From Cryptomeria japonica (taxonomy: Eukaryota > Streptophyta > Pinopsida > Cupressales > Cupressaceae): a stretch of 64,000 bases of DNA. The stretch is from positions 619,119,255 to 619,183,254 of the forward strand of contig NC_081409.1 in NCBI RefSeq assembly GCF_030272615.1, given 5' to 3'. The notes under the pieces were generated by a model, which was not told where the DNA came from, ran no database searches, and saw only the letters and a program-made list of their open reading frames with translations. How positions within the stretch are numbered: position 1 is the stretch's first letter; every line of letters begins with the position of its first letter. The position numbers were made by a program, and so were the translations under genes. Below are positions 44,410-55,479 of the stretch, piece by piece.

Positions 44410-46500
44410 AACATTTCCTATGATGTCCTCAACTGTGAAAGTATGAAATTCTTGTTGGTTAATAGATTTGTCCTTCGTAAATACCTTTCAAAAATGACTC
44501 CCAAATACCCAAATTGAAAGATAAAAAAAAGAACCAACAGTTGAGTCACTTGCAATGGTGAGTGCAAGTGCTCTCTGAATTTTGATATGAAGGTACAATT
44601 CCCTTCGTTGGATAAAATGTATATTTTCTGAATATGCTTTTAACTAGAAATCAATAAAGGCAACTAACATCTTCTCATAGCCATGACACAGATGCAAATA
44701 GCAGATTTATAATTAAGTGAATGAAGATAAGTAAAACACAGTTTTAATTATCCACACCCAAGAAAATACCATTTCCAATAATTCAAAATGCTTTGGACTC
44801 TAATCGAGTCTCTCTCATGCCTCAAAGGATAAGGGGGATTAGAATACCCAAACAAAGAGCTAACAACACATTTCTTTCCAACATACAAATTATTTCTAAA
44901 ATCAAAGTTTCAAAATTAAATGCATACACAGTTTAATGTCTTAGAAAAGAAAATGAAAGGTAATCAAAAGAGAAACAAAGCTCATTGTAATAAAAAGAAA
45001 ATTTTGACAAATACATAGATCAATAAAATCTTCTCTATCCATCAATGCCAAAATGTGAGCTCATAGACTCAACTTTTCTGAAAAATAAAACTGTACAGTC
45101 CAGAAATAATGTTGCCCTTTCTTTTTTCACAGCAGAAAGAAGAAGAAGAAGAAGAAGAAGAACCCCCAAACTCTTTTCTTTCAATACATATATACAACCT
45201 CTGAGACTTTCAGTTATCAATAACTGATTCTTGAAAAGATTATTAATTAATCTTTTCTTTTATCTTTTATCTTCTTTTTTTTGCTTCAAATATTTTATCT
45301 CAGAATTTTTAATATACCCATACTCAGAGATTAAAAATGTTTGAATGGGATAATATTTTTCCAATTTCTCTAGTGAGGATTTAGAAAACTAGGCTTTCTA
45401 AAACATATCAAAAATCCAATGCAATCCAATGGTTCAATTAAAATTTATGCCCCTCGCACTGAGACTAATTTTTCTGTCTCAGAAAATTCATGGTTATAGG
45501 TTGCATTGAGAACTACAAACAATATACATGCCAATGTTATTGGATTTTTGAACTTTTTGAATTTTGAACTCACACACTATAAACTTGCATCTGATGAATC
45601 TCTGAACTCTAAATTTGAACCTCTGAAATTGAATCTTGAACTTTTATCCTACGACCTTGAACCTGCGAGTTTGAACCTTAACTTTGAACCTGCAAGTTTG
45701 AACATGAAATTTCAACCTTGAACCTTAAACCTTGAACCTGTGAGGTTCAATCAGAAGGTTCAAAAACACAGAATGCACCCACAGTATGATTCATTGATTG
45801 CCTTGTCTTTATATTTGGTTGTGCGTTGAACCTTTGAACCTTGAACCTTGAACCAAAGAAGGTTCCAAGTTCAAGTTCAATGACAAAAAAGAATACAAAG
45901 ACTTTATCACCTATTAAAACTAAAGTTGCAATACAACCCACTTCGGTTGAACTCAAACTTTTAAGTTGAACCCAAACTTTGAACTTGAACCCAAATTTTG
46001 AACTTTTAAAATAGGTTCAATAGTTCAAGTTCAATGACAATTGTTCCTTTGGCCTTCCATACAAAAACCTACATAACTTTTTACTGAGGGCTCTATTTCT
46101 TAGGAAATTTTAATTGTAGAATAGATAAGCATAGTAGAGTATAACCCAAAAATCATTTTTGCATAGGACACACAATACTTGGGGTTTAATTTTTTGCGAA
46201 TATGAGTAACCCAAAAATAAAAGAATTAAAATCTCCCAGCCAACATGGAGTTTGGCCATAAAAACTAGTTATTTTGGAGAAAATGAGGTGAAAATTATCT
46301 CTACAAAATGATTTTGTGTCATCTTTAAAATAATTTAAAAAATAATGATTTCTTTGTGACTGGTAGGTAGGGGATGTTTAGGAGAGTCTTTGAAAGTTTG
46401 AACAAAGGTGACCAACAATTTCAAAGTTAAAACATTAGCAATAACTGGTTTTTAGTTGATTATGAGGCTTTAGGAACGAGCAAAAATATAGGGGTAACAA
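44410..46500. other. Non-coding interior of the pol-less element
   Basis: No convincing gene. Contains an (AGA)n microsatellite at about 45136-45163. A degenerate repeat of TTGAACC-type words lies at about 45590-46040 (GAACCTTGAACC, AACCTGYGAG, CAAGTTCAA). It resembles no telomere motif (plants use TTTAGGG). Confidence 0.6.
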
Positions 46501-46509
46501 GTCTTTAGT

Positions 46510-47080
46510 GGAGTCTTTTTCCTTAGCTTTCCCTTTGTCAAGGGCAGCTGCACCTTGGTCCTATTTTGTTTCCTTTTCTATTTCATCTTTAGCTTCCTTT
46601 TGTTGATCCATAATTTTCTTTCACAAGGCAACACCTTCAGCGTGCACTGCTCCAACTTCACCTACTGCCACTCTCCCAATTCTATTTCTTATTCTGAAAT
46701 GTTGAGTGCATGCTTCAGCTACTAGTGAAGCTTGATCATATTCAAATTCATGCTACACTTCCATGAGTGCTTTTATTCTAAGTTCCTTTGCAATATCTAG
46801 AGCTATTTTCCATCTCCCTTCAATTTGATATTACAAATATGATGGGATTATGCCATATAATTCACTAGGAGTCCTACAAAACTTGTGTAGGTTCTAGATC
46901 AGGGCTTCTTCAATTTTCCTTTTGTCTTCTTCATTACTGAGGGAATATGTTCTCCCAACACCAGCCAAACCTCCAAACTCTTTGATCCCATGGACCAATT
47001 CATCAATTGTTGGAGCTTTGTTTCTTCCACTCCTTCTAACCTTTTTAATTTCCACATCTGATAGGGTGTCAGTGATATCA
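46510..47080 (-). pseudogene. Pol-less element, unknown protein segment
   Basis: The - strand broken frame reads TLSDVEIKKVRRSGRNKAPT, IDELVHGIKEFGGLAGVGRT, SNEEDKRKIEEALI, RTPSELYGIIPSYL, GRWKIALDIAKELRIKALME and LVAEACTQHFRIRNRIGRVA, then a charged tail. Several stops interrupt it, so only parts are open. No family recognised. It lies between the 47480-48567 segment and the low-complexity region, consistent with one long ancestral gene. Confidence 0.45.
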
Positions 47081-47479
47081 CCCTCATGAAAAGAAAATTA
47101 AGAAGAATGATTGATACCCTTGATGAGAAATATGGAGGTGAAGCATCTAGTGCCACCACCTCCACTAGTTCTAGTGAGAAAATAGGGGACACACCTACTA
47201 AGGATGAAGAATTGACAGGTGGAAAGAAGAAAGTGTCAAAAACAAACTCTAAGGGGACTGCAGCAATCAATCTTGCAACACACTCAAAAGAAAAGAATCT
47301 AGGTACTCCTATATCTTCCCCAAGTAAAAATAGATCTGTAGGAGTGACTTATACCAGAAAGAAGAAGAGTGATACAAAACTAAAAAAGGATGAGAAAGAT
47401 TGGCTCCTAAAGTTCCTATTTTATTTTGGAGCTTGCTTCCTCACATGTTCCAAATCTCTTTGCCTTTGAGTCTACCGGT

Positions 47480-48567
47480 TTGGACAATAGCATATTGACA
47501 TATATTTTAATAATATTTGTTGCAACCCCATAGCTCATAGGTGGAACCCAAAAGGTTTTGGGTTGAACTACTTGAATGATACAATAATTTGTGTCTACAA
47601 GAAAACAAATGGTGTCTTTATATTTCTATACTATTTCGGTTGGAATTATTTCTCTCTTGTGCATCCTAATTTGGAATTCCTTAGAGTATCCCCACATTGT
47701 TTCACCAAATTTGTTTCCTAGATCCCTAGTCATTTCACCTATCTAAACCATAATAGGTTTCTCTTCGGACCATGCTACCTTACCCTTACCGAGGAAAACA
47801 TTTTGCACATAGAAAAATATACATACCAGTAGTGAGCCATATTTGAAATATTTCTTCTTGTCCTTCTTAATTCTTTCCATGTTTACCATAAATTATCTTT
47901 TAATCATCTCATAGATATCATAGCTTGCATCCTCCTTGATTTTATGATAGCTAGCATGTATGGCACTGCTCGACACACTATTCATCTAGCTTGATTGATA
48001 AACCCTGTAACCCAGCATTGCATAAGAAAATCTTGCTTTAGCATCCTCAATATGGGTGATTTGCATTTCTCTACTATCACATTGGGATTTGGTTAACTGG
48101 ATGACTTCAGATGATGAAATCATTCTTAGGGTTAAGGCTTCATCGGTTGCACTAAACCCTGTCACTCTTTGAATCACCTCCTTTGTAATATTGATTGGTG
48201 CTTGGGCTTCTAGCCACAAAATTGATCATGAACCCTGCTCAGTACATACCTAACCCATTCATCATAAAACTGATTAGGAAAATTAACAACATTAGCCAAA
48301 CCCTTGGTCTTCAAAGATAAAAATTTTGCCCTCAGTTGATCATTGACACAGAACCCTTTAAACTCATTTCGAATGAACTTTTCTCTGAGTTCTTCAAGCT
48401 TGAAATGAATGTAGGAGCAAATATCTTCTACAAGCAATACACCAGAGGGAACAAATGATAAATCACCGGTCATGTCGATTTCACCTACTTTCATCAGATG
48501 TAGCTTGAACTCAGGTTGGGGATCTTTGATAGCTTCAACCAACACAGGAGTCAAAATCAGTGTTGTA
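47480..48567 (-). pseudogene. Pol-less element, large unknown protein segment
   Basis: From 48567 the - strand gives LILTPVLVEAIKDPQPEFKL, SFVPSGVLLVEDICSYIHFK, LANVVNFPNQFYDEWVRYVL, a frame change, MWLEAQAPINITKEVIQRVT, SYAMLGYRVYQSS, FKYGSLLVCIFFYVQNVF and YKDTICFLVDTNY. The middle could be a helical globular domain. I do not recognise a named family. The upstream end is interrupted by a solo LTR, and the same gene appears to continue at about 49630-49790 (CAIKGDLNLAKKYLCGKF). Confidence 0.55.
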
Positions 48568-49626
48568 TGTTGGTATTTTGGATATGTTGATATGGTTTTG
48601 TCATTGATGTTAATACCTATTAACACTTATCAACTCTGGCACTTGGAGAATTGGCAATGTTCACCGCCAAGCAAGTGACTTTTGTACAGTCACTGGTATC
48701 TTGTTCACCGGTAGTATATATTGTTCACCGGCACTTGGAATGACTTAGAGAATACTTGGTTATGTCGAAGACATCATTTGGACACTTTGTCATAGAAATT
48801 TTTTTCTTGGGTATATTCGTGATTACATATTTGTTGTTACTGGTAAATAGGTCCAAGATAAGCACTGACAGGCTTATCTATTCCAAATCAGCATGACACA
48901 TTATGGAGATAATTTATTATTATTGTAAATGCATTAAGCTGACATATTGAATCAGATATTGCATCCATTATTGTAAATTGTTTTATTGTAATATCTTTTT
49001 CAGAGCTGACCTACTCAATTGGTCTTAGGCTTTGGTATAAATGTAAGATCTTATTTGTATGATCGATATGTGAATGTGAGAAGGATTGTAATTTGGTATA
49101 TGCAAATATCGGTAGAGCTATACACACAGACATCATTTGAAGGTTGAAGGAAGGTTTCTATGAAGACATATCAGAACTAAACTGGTACTGAATCCAGCAT
49201 ATGAAGATGCTATTTTGAGCAGTACATCATTATTGGATTTAACCATCTAGTTGTAGTCAATGTGACTCCCATTTGTGTTTGAGCAGTGAGCTCTAGGCAC
49301 TTGGCCTTTTTGCATGTGCAAACCTCCTATTGTATACACATACTATCTGCAATAGTATCATCTGATTATGGGTAAGGTTTCCCACCATGGTTTTTCCCCT
49401 TATAGGGTTTTCACGTACAAATATTGGTGTTGTGTGTTGTGGATGTTATTGTCTTTCTGTTTCATGCATTAATCTTTACCGATATTGCAATTAACTGTTA
49501 AAACTGTCTATCGGCATAAATTTTGGTTTACCAGTACTAAGCATTTAGTTTGGATAAGTTGTTTTGGTTTGAATTTATTAGACAACTGATTCACCCCCCC
49601 CTCTCAGTTGTCTTTGGGACCTAACA
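48568..49626 (+). repeat. Solo LTR
   Basis: 1059 bp starting TGTTGGTATTTTGG and ending GGGACCTAACA, with flanks TTGTA (48563-48567) and TTGTC (49627-49631). It shares its end (GACAACTGATTCACCCCCCC, CTCTCAGTTGTC) and start with the LTRs of the 10628-13684 element, so it is a relative in the opposite orientation. No internal region is present, as expected after LTR-LTR recombination. It interrupts the coding segment of the pol-less element. Confidence 0.9.
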
Positions 49627-50087
49627 TTGTCATGATGACCTTCCAACAAACTTTTCATAGACAAAGTTGAATACCTTCTCCTTAGAAATACCAAACACCA
49701 CTATCACTCTGCTTGAACTTCCCACACAAATATTTCTTAGCAAGATTCAAATCGCCTTTGATTGCACAGGAGCTCGAGAGATTTCACAATAGGATAGGAT
49801 AAATTGAAATGTGTTTACATTTCCTTATTTATCCTTTGAGATTTATCGGCATTATACTACAATGATTAGTTTAGAAACTTACAACTTAAAGTACACTTGT
49901 TTGACTTTACCGATTGTTTGTTACCGATATCGATACACAAACAACTAACTCACAAGACATTATTCAACCAATAACTTTTAGAATAGCTTTTATGCATCAC
50001 AACTATGTAGATAGACATATCCTTATATATGTTAAGGGGATTCAAAAGTAATCTTACCATATGTGCTCCCCCTAAGCATCGGTATGC

Positions 50088-50849
50088 CTAGTTAGAAGAG
50101 GAAATGTCATCACCGATGGATGATGACTTGGTTTCAGAATGGGCTTCTCCTTCTTTTCCTTCTTCCTTCTTGATCCATGTTTTTTTCATTTCATTTCTTA
50201 CTTCTTCAATTGTCTTCTTTCCTTTCAAGTCACTTTTCTCTTTCTTCTTGGTAAACCAGTTCTTGTCTTCAGACCAATTGTAGGATCGATTCTTGCATTC
50301 TCTGGCTAAGTGACTAATCTTATGGCAATTGAAACAAGCCATACCAATTGTCCTCCATGGTCCTGAATTATTTCTCTGGCCCATTCTCATTCTGGAGTTT
50401 TCTGCAACATGACCAAAATTATCACACATGGAACAGATGGTATTGAACCGATTACTCCTTTTGTTAGGACTTACCGGTTTGAACAATGATCTTGATGTAT
50501 TTGAATTGAACCTAAATTCTTCGTATTTGTGTCCAAACTTATTGCATGTGAATAAATGTCTATTAAAACTTTTTCTATTTGACATACTGCTAGATTGAGA
50601 TCTACACTCATAAGCAGTGTAGCCATACTTATGACAATTATGGTAGTAACCATCAAAGGTGAAAATCTTCTTTTGACTAACTGGTTTATTTGTACAACCA
50701 TTAGTCTTATGACTCGATTTACCACAATGATTACAAGAGGATTTTGGAGACTTCATACCTTTCACTTCTAAATGGTTCCTTTTATCATCCTTCATCCTTT
50801 TGGATTTAGATGGTTCTCTAGTTTCCATATGACCTAAACTGGGGTACAA
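50088..50849 (-). pseudogene. Pol-less element gag-like protein with five zinc-knuckle-like modules
   Basis: A 253-codon open frame has CNHCGKSSHKTNGC, CHNCHKYGYTAYEC, CNKFGHKYEEF, CSMCDNFGHVAENS and CFNCHKISHLAREC. Two modules match CX2CX4HX4C exactly. The others have lost a ligand (for example Y for H, F for C, S for C). The C-terminus is Lys/Glu-rich (EKSDLKGKKTIEEVRNEMKK). Such knuckles bind nucleic acid in gag proteins; five in a row is many, since Copia gag usually has one. It is preceded upstream by coiled-coil sequence. Confidence 0.8.
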
Positions 50850-50879
50850 CCAAGACCAATTGTTTCCTTTGTTCTTCTT

Positions 50880-51520
50880 TAATCCTTCAATTGTCTATCT
50901 GCCTTCTTAGAGATTTCATTGAATTTCCTCAACTTCTCATTTCTCTCATTTTTAGTTTTCAACTCAATATTGAGTTATTCAATCTCTTTCATTATCCTAT
51001 TTTTCTTTTGTGTTGTCATGCAAATGCTTATGTATATATTCATTCTCCTGAGTGAGAATTCAGATTTCTTCATCTTTCTCAATCACGATTACATCATTTT
51101 CTCTCAGGGCATCTTCAGCAAGCCTCCTGGCTCTTTCATCTTTTGACAAATCTTCTTTTGCCTCCCTCTTTCTTTCATTAGCACTCTTGCTGGCTTCCAA
51201 TATCTTAGTCATTCTTAGGGCCTGACCTTCATGTTCTCTTTTGAGATTTGTGACTTCTTTGGTCAACTTCTTGTTCTTTTCCATGAGTTATGAGACTTCT
51301 TCTTCAGGTTCTTCAGATCCACTCTATTCAGAGAGTTTATCTATGATGTCATGACTCTCATTTAGTTGTTGAGCTAATTCCTTTCATTTTGCAAGAGATT
51401 TTCTCAGTCTTTCTTTCAGCTGAGCAATAATTTCATTTGCTTCATCAATCTACTTCTGATACCAGTATTCTTCCATGATCTTTTTCCTCAAGCCATCAAG
51501 CTTCACTCTAGAGGAATATG
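50880..51520 (-). pseudogene. Pol-less element gag-like N-terminal coiled coil
   Basis: Just inside the primer binding site the - strand reads SYSSRVKLDGLRKKIMEEYW, IDEANEIIAQLKERLRKSLA, KELAQQLNESHDIIDKLSE, then MEKNKKLTKEVTNLKREHEG, RMTKILEASKSANERKREAK and DERARRLAEDALRENDVIVI. The heptad pattern of Leu/Ile with many Lys/Glu predicts a long coiled coil. Four stops interrupt it. Together with 50088-50849 it would form a gag-like protein with a multimerising coiled coil and nucleic-acid-binding knuckles. Confidence 0.65.
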
Positions 51521-51532
51521 ACTCTGATACCA
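51521..51532 (-). promoter_or_regulatory. Primer binding site of the pol-less element
   Basis: The - strand reads TGGTATCAGAGT, two bases inside the 5' LTR, matching the initiator-tRNA-Met site. Confidence 0.92.
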
Positions 51533-51534
51533 AT

Positions 51535-52781
51535 TGTTGGTCCCAATCGGTGCTGAGAGGGGAGGGGTGAATCAACACTTTATCAGTTTTGCTCAATTAA
51601 ATCTTTTAACTTAAGTTATCACTAACTTAACATTCATCAATAATAACTATTGCAAAAGAATAAGCATGCATGAAAAGATACACAGTGACACCAAGATTTA
51701 TCTTGTGGAAACCCAAATGGGAGAAAACCACCATGTGAGTAGGAACTCACAAAATTTGTACTCTTTTGGAGTACACCTGGTGAGGAGCCATCCCTACTAG
51801 GAGATTACAAGGACACTGTTAGGTGCCACCCAGTTAAGAGATTTTTTCTAAGTCTTGCTAGTGCCTTTATCCTGTTAAAGGTAGCCTTGTCAAAGTTCTT
51901 AAGATCAAAAATAAAGATGACACCATGTTAAGGGATTTATACAATGGGACCTATTAAAGTCTATCCTAATAAGGGATTTTAGTTGCAATGGTTATAAAGC
52001 AACAAAAGGATGATTTGTTGGAGTAGCTACCAATAGATTGATCAGATCACACTCAAAAACAAACTCTATCTGTACTAGTTGTATCTTCTCTACACACCAT
52101 CAGTTTCCTTCTTATACATTCATCTTTGCACTCTATAGGTTCTCTATCCTTCAGCTCTGTACTTATGCCAGTCCTCTGGCCTTCAGATCTATACTATGCT
52201 TTTCTCCCCCTATATTCACACTTTCTCACCACACTGGCCACATGAGCAACAACCTCATCAAAATGAATTAAGCAGATTTAATACCCTTTGGATCTGTCAC
52301 CAACTTTTCCCTCCAAAACATTCTATTCAAAATTTTGTTACCACGTCATAAATTACTCTCTAGAAATAATTCTAGAAATCTTTGCCAGAATAGTCGTTCA
52401 AGCCTATAAGTCCGCTAGTTGACCAGAGAAGACTACTAAATTAACTGGATGTTTAACTAAATGTTACCAGTTTCTCAGTTACAGACTCTATCGGTGTACT
52501 GAACAAAATCTACTTACCGATTACCTTTTGTATACTGATGTGTCGGTCTATTGTCTGCTTGCCGGTCTACTTACTGCTTGTTGGTGTACTCATTGCTTGT
52601 TGGTCTACTCACTTCTTTTCGGTCTACTCATGTTTACCCTATTTACTTATTGTTTAGTCGATTAACCTCAATGTACCAGTCTACTTACTGTCGATAGACT
52701 ATGAGGACTTGGGAAGTTATGTTGCCAATAATGACAACCATATTAGTCATTGGTCATACAAGATGCACCAGAATACCAACA
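51535..52781 (-). repeat. 5' LTR of the pol-less element
   Basis: 1247 bp, homologous to 41630-42908 with many substitutions, so an old insertion. Confidence 0.92.
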
Positions 52782-52786
52782 GTTAA

Positions 52787-53140
52787 GACAAACTTACTAG
52801 TTAATAATCTAGGATTCCAGAAAGTGAAAATTCCACCAGACCCCCCATCAACATCAACACAATGAGTCCCGCAGTCTCTAAAGACAACCAATTTAATCTT
52901 TTCCAATTTACAACTAGGAATTTTGGTTTCTTGAACAAGACAGCTATCCAGCCTATGATCTCTAACCAATTTGGAAAGAAGATCATGCTTGTGGGGATGA
53001 TTGAATCCCCATAATAATCTAGGATATAAATTTGATTTGACTAGAGAGGGCGAGTCAATCCCCATGTCCTGTAATGTTCTCTGGGCTCCATTAGCAATGC
53101 ATGTCTGACTATGTTTTTCTTTGCTAATCATATTGGGTGG
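52787..53140 (-). pseudogene. LINE-2 ORF2 start: first half of endonuclease
   Basis: The - strand gives LLWGFNHPHKHDLLSKLVRD (W-N-I-R-G-L-N block decayed), HRLDSCLVQETKIPS with the catalytic Glu, and GGSGGIFTFWNPRLLTSKFV. It breaks at the GTTAA target site and continues at 41629 without loss of frame. Confidence 0.9.
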
Positions 53141-53149
53141 CCTCCCCAC

Positions 53150-54590
53150 TCCCCTCAAATTAGACCCACAATCCACCTTTTGTCGGTTTCTAATTTTAAC
53201 TCCACTAGACATCGGTGTTGAGTTATGGCCATTTGGGTAATTCCTTCTTCTGTTCTTAGCTCTAACTTCTATAAATGGATTTGAATTTTCCAGAGCATCT
53301 TCCTAGGAATTATGAGCCTGCAGCCTTGTCTCCATAGAGTTACCAACTTCAACAACTAGGTGGATGGGGATATCCTTCTCCCCATTAACCTCCATCAAAA
53401 TCTCATCCCTAGGAGTTGAAATTTCTCCTGCAACCCCTTCCTCACTTGATGGATCTATGATTGAAGGGTTTGGATTTGACACATCAACAGGAGTAGTCGA
53501 AGCATCACTCACTCCATCCAAGCTTGGAGGGGAACCCAAAGGAAATGGTTCCATCTAGTCCACTCCTAACATCTCATCTTTTGGTTTCCAGATCTTCTTA
53601 GACTTAGGATTAGAAGGCCATTCCCTCACCCAATGTCCAAATTTTTTACAGTGAAAGAAAGCAAAGGGAATAGATTCATACTCCACTTTTTGAACCCATG
53701 TACCCAGTTTTGAGAATAGGTCAATCTCATTTGATAGGTTAGCAAATTGCTTTACATTCACACATATTATGGCATACACTAGGTGCCTCTTAGTAGAAGT
53801 CATTGAATCAACTAAAAGGAGCTCACTGAAGCATGCTACAATCCCAACAAAGATTTTATTCACCCCAATACTCCATAGGAAAACCTAACAATGACACCCA
53901 TATAGGATCCTCATTACATTCCCATTCTTTCGGGTTGAAGCTTGGTTCCCATTTTTTGAGATCCAACGAGGATTTTCCTAGCATCTAGGGGCAACCCACC
54001 AAGGTAGATCATAGGTCTTCCTCACATACAAAGGAAAAGGAGAAAAAACTATTAGACATTGCAACCACATCTATCTGACCCTTTCCCTTCCATTTTTGGG
54101 TCACCCAAGCTCTAACAGCTTCAATATTAGGACAAGGTCCAACAAACTTACCAACCAAAACAAAGGCCAGGTTATCCATATTCTTTTCCATGATATAATC
54201 CAGAATAGAAATGGAACAAGACCCAGACTTTGGGTCCACTTTATGGGGAACAGGCAAAATTGCCTCACCTTTAAGATTTGACCCAAACAAAGTAGTCCAT
54301 TTTCTATTGTAGTCCAGAGAAACTAGAGTCCTATGATTCTCCGTAGAAACCCTAGGGCCCTCCACAACACAAGGTTTGTCAGATTTGTCAAGTTTACCTT
54401 TTGATGGAGCCTGCAAAGTACCCCCATCCCAAGTTCTGTTGAGGTTGCCATCACTATCTTTAGAAATTTTTTCTCCTGTGGTGGAGATCACGTGGGATCC
54501 CCTATAACCTCCATTGCCCCAAATTCCTTATCTTGCTCCATTCAAATTAAAACCAGTCGCACCAGTCACTCCCGCCACTCCTGCTCCAGC
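53150..54590 (-). pseudogene. LINE-2 ORF1, gag-like with DUF4283 and degraded zinc knuckle
   Basis: The - strand ATG near 54590 reads MAGAGVAGVTGATGFNLNGA. After a stop comes a Gly/Ser linker, then the DUF4283 domain with LAFVLVGKFVGPCPNIEAVR, WVTQKWKGKGQIDVVAMSNS (about 54080-54180) and KIFVGIVACFSELLLVDSMT (about 53830). FFHCKKFGHWVREWP (about 53600-53650) is a CCHC knuckle with three ligands changed or lost. A Ser/Pro/Glu-rich tail follows (53554-53303). A frameshift near 54010 and several stops break it. The role is RNA binding in the LINE particle, by family knowledge. Confidence 0.9.
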
Positions 54591-54610
54591 CATAATAAAT
54601 CTAAATCTTG

Positions 54611-54855
54611 TTATACCATTCTCTTGTACTTATATATTTCAAATACATAATAATAACTTAACTTTATTCATCTAATATTTATTATATCTGATAATTTTAA
54701 TCATTTACTATCACTAAAGATTTTATTTTATTTATTCTAGTATATATAATATTATCAAACTACAAAAAAGGTGTCAAATGTCCATCCAATGATTAAAGGT
54801 CTTGTTTTATACATATAAAATACAAAACATTGATTGTCTAAAGTAAAACCATGTT
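54611..54855. repeat. Repeat copy B, right half, and flank
   Basis: 54611-54720 matches 140-240 of copy A (CTAATATTTATTAT, ATAATTTTAATCATTTRC). 54720-54855 is AT-rich with nothing recognised. Confidence 0.6.
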
Positions 54856-54859
54856 AAAT

Positions 54860-55290
54860 CACTATTACATTTGGGGTTGAATTCCGACGGTAATTCATCA
54901 GATTTTTTTACTATATTTTGTCGGACAACCGACCAAAAGCAACATTGAAAACTTGTCGTCAGATGTTCCAACATTACTCAAGGCCATCAAAATTCCAACG
55001 GACACCAGGACACCTCTGACGGTGAACGTGACCACCATTCCAATGAGCCAATATCGTCGGGCATATAACACACCCATAGGATGTGTTACTCTTTCTCGTC
55101 AAAATTCCAATAGTATTCTGCCACCCATCTGATGAGCCAATATCGTTAGGTATATAGCACGCTCATCGGATATGTCAGTCTTTCCTGTAGGAATTCCGAT
55201 GGTCTCTGCCACCCATCCGACGAGCCAATGTTGTTGGGAATATAGCACACCCGTTGGACGTGTCAGTCTTTACCATCGAATTTTGACAAC
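54860..55290. repeat. CACTA-like end with tandem subterminal repeats of about 87 bp
   Basis: CACTATTACATTTGGGG at 54860 is followed by ATTCCGACGG and a series of GACGG/CCGACGAGCC/TCGTCGG words. About three and a half units of roughly 87 bp follow at about 55020-55275 (GAGCCAATATCGTYRGGYAT, ATAKCACRCYCATYGGAYRTGT). Plant CACTA transposons start with CACTA and often have TTCCGACGG-type subterminal repeats. No matching right end or transposase is found in the window, so this may be a truncated end. A related word series (CTACTAATACATTTG, ATTCTGACGGAGAAT) lies at 59238-59275 in the same orientation. Confidence 0.45.
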
Positions 55291-55479
55291 ATTCAAATTA
55301 TTTAAAGAAAAAAATAATGTTGCTAATTTTTAGAGATTAGGGTATCTTAACTTAGCATCCTTGAGTGGTGAACTCGTGAATGTGATTGGATGCTCATCCT
55401 TTCCTTCGGTTCTCTATATAAGAATGGTCACACAAGTGTTTTTTGATACAAATGCGTATAAGTAAAAGGACCTCATATG

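Larger units (their letters stand above)
41630..52781 (-). mobile_element. Pol-less LTR element (LARD-like), 11.2 kb
   Basis: LTRs 41630-42908 and 51535-52781 start TGTTSRTCCC and end TACCAACA on the + strand. TSD GTTAA lies at 41625-41629 and 52782-52786. The primer binding site (- strand TGGTATCAGAGT, 51521-51532) and polypurine tract (- strand CCAAAGGGGGAGT, about 42909-42921) set the - orientation. The 8.6-kb interior encodes a coiled coil, zinc knuckles and further protein-like segments, but I see no protease, RT, integrase or RNase H motif. It would depend on another element's enzymes. It inserted in the LINE-2 endonuclease. Confidence 0.88.
8090..54593 (-). mobile_element. LINE-2: one LINE split into four pieces by three insertions
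   Basis: The - strand element starts at 54593 (ORF1) and ends at 8090 (A-rich tail ATCAAAAACAAAA). The 17-bp TSD is AATAAATCTAAATYTTG at 8073-8089 and 54594-54610, with one T/C mismatch. Its own sequence is 54593-52782, 41629-38457, 13828-13685 and 10627-8090, about 7.6 kb in all. At each junction the LINE reading resumes after the foreign DNA and one TSD copy are removed. Examples are the endonuclease across 52782/41629 and the zf-RVT/linker across 38457/13828. Domain order is ORF1 (DUF4283), endonuclease, RT, zf-RVT, RNase H, then an unusual extra ORF. Most of the span belongs to inserted elements described separately. Confidence 0.92.

Noticed and set aside
45590-46040. Interstitial telomere repeat
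   Set aside because: The words are TTGAACC-like, not TTTAGGG, and are irregularly spaced.
41630-52781. Reading the element as an ordinary autonomous Copia
   Set aside because: I looked for DSGAS, HHCC, YVDD and DIFTKP blocks in both strands of the interior and found none.
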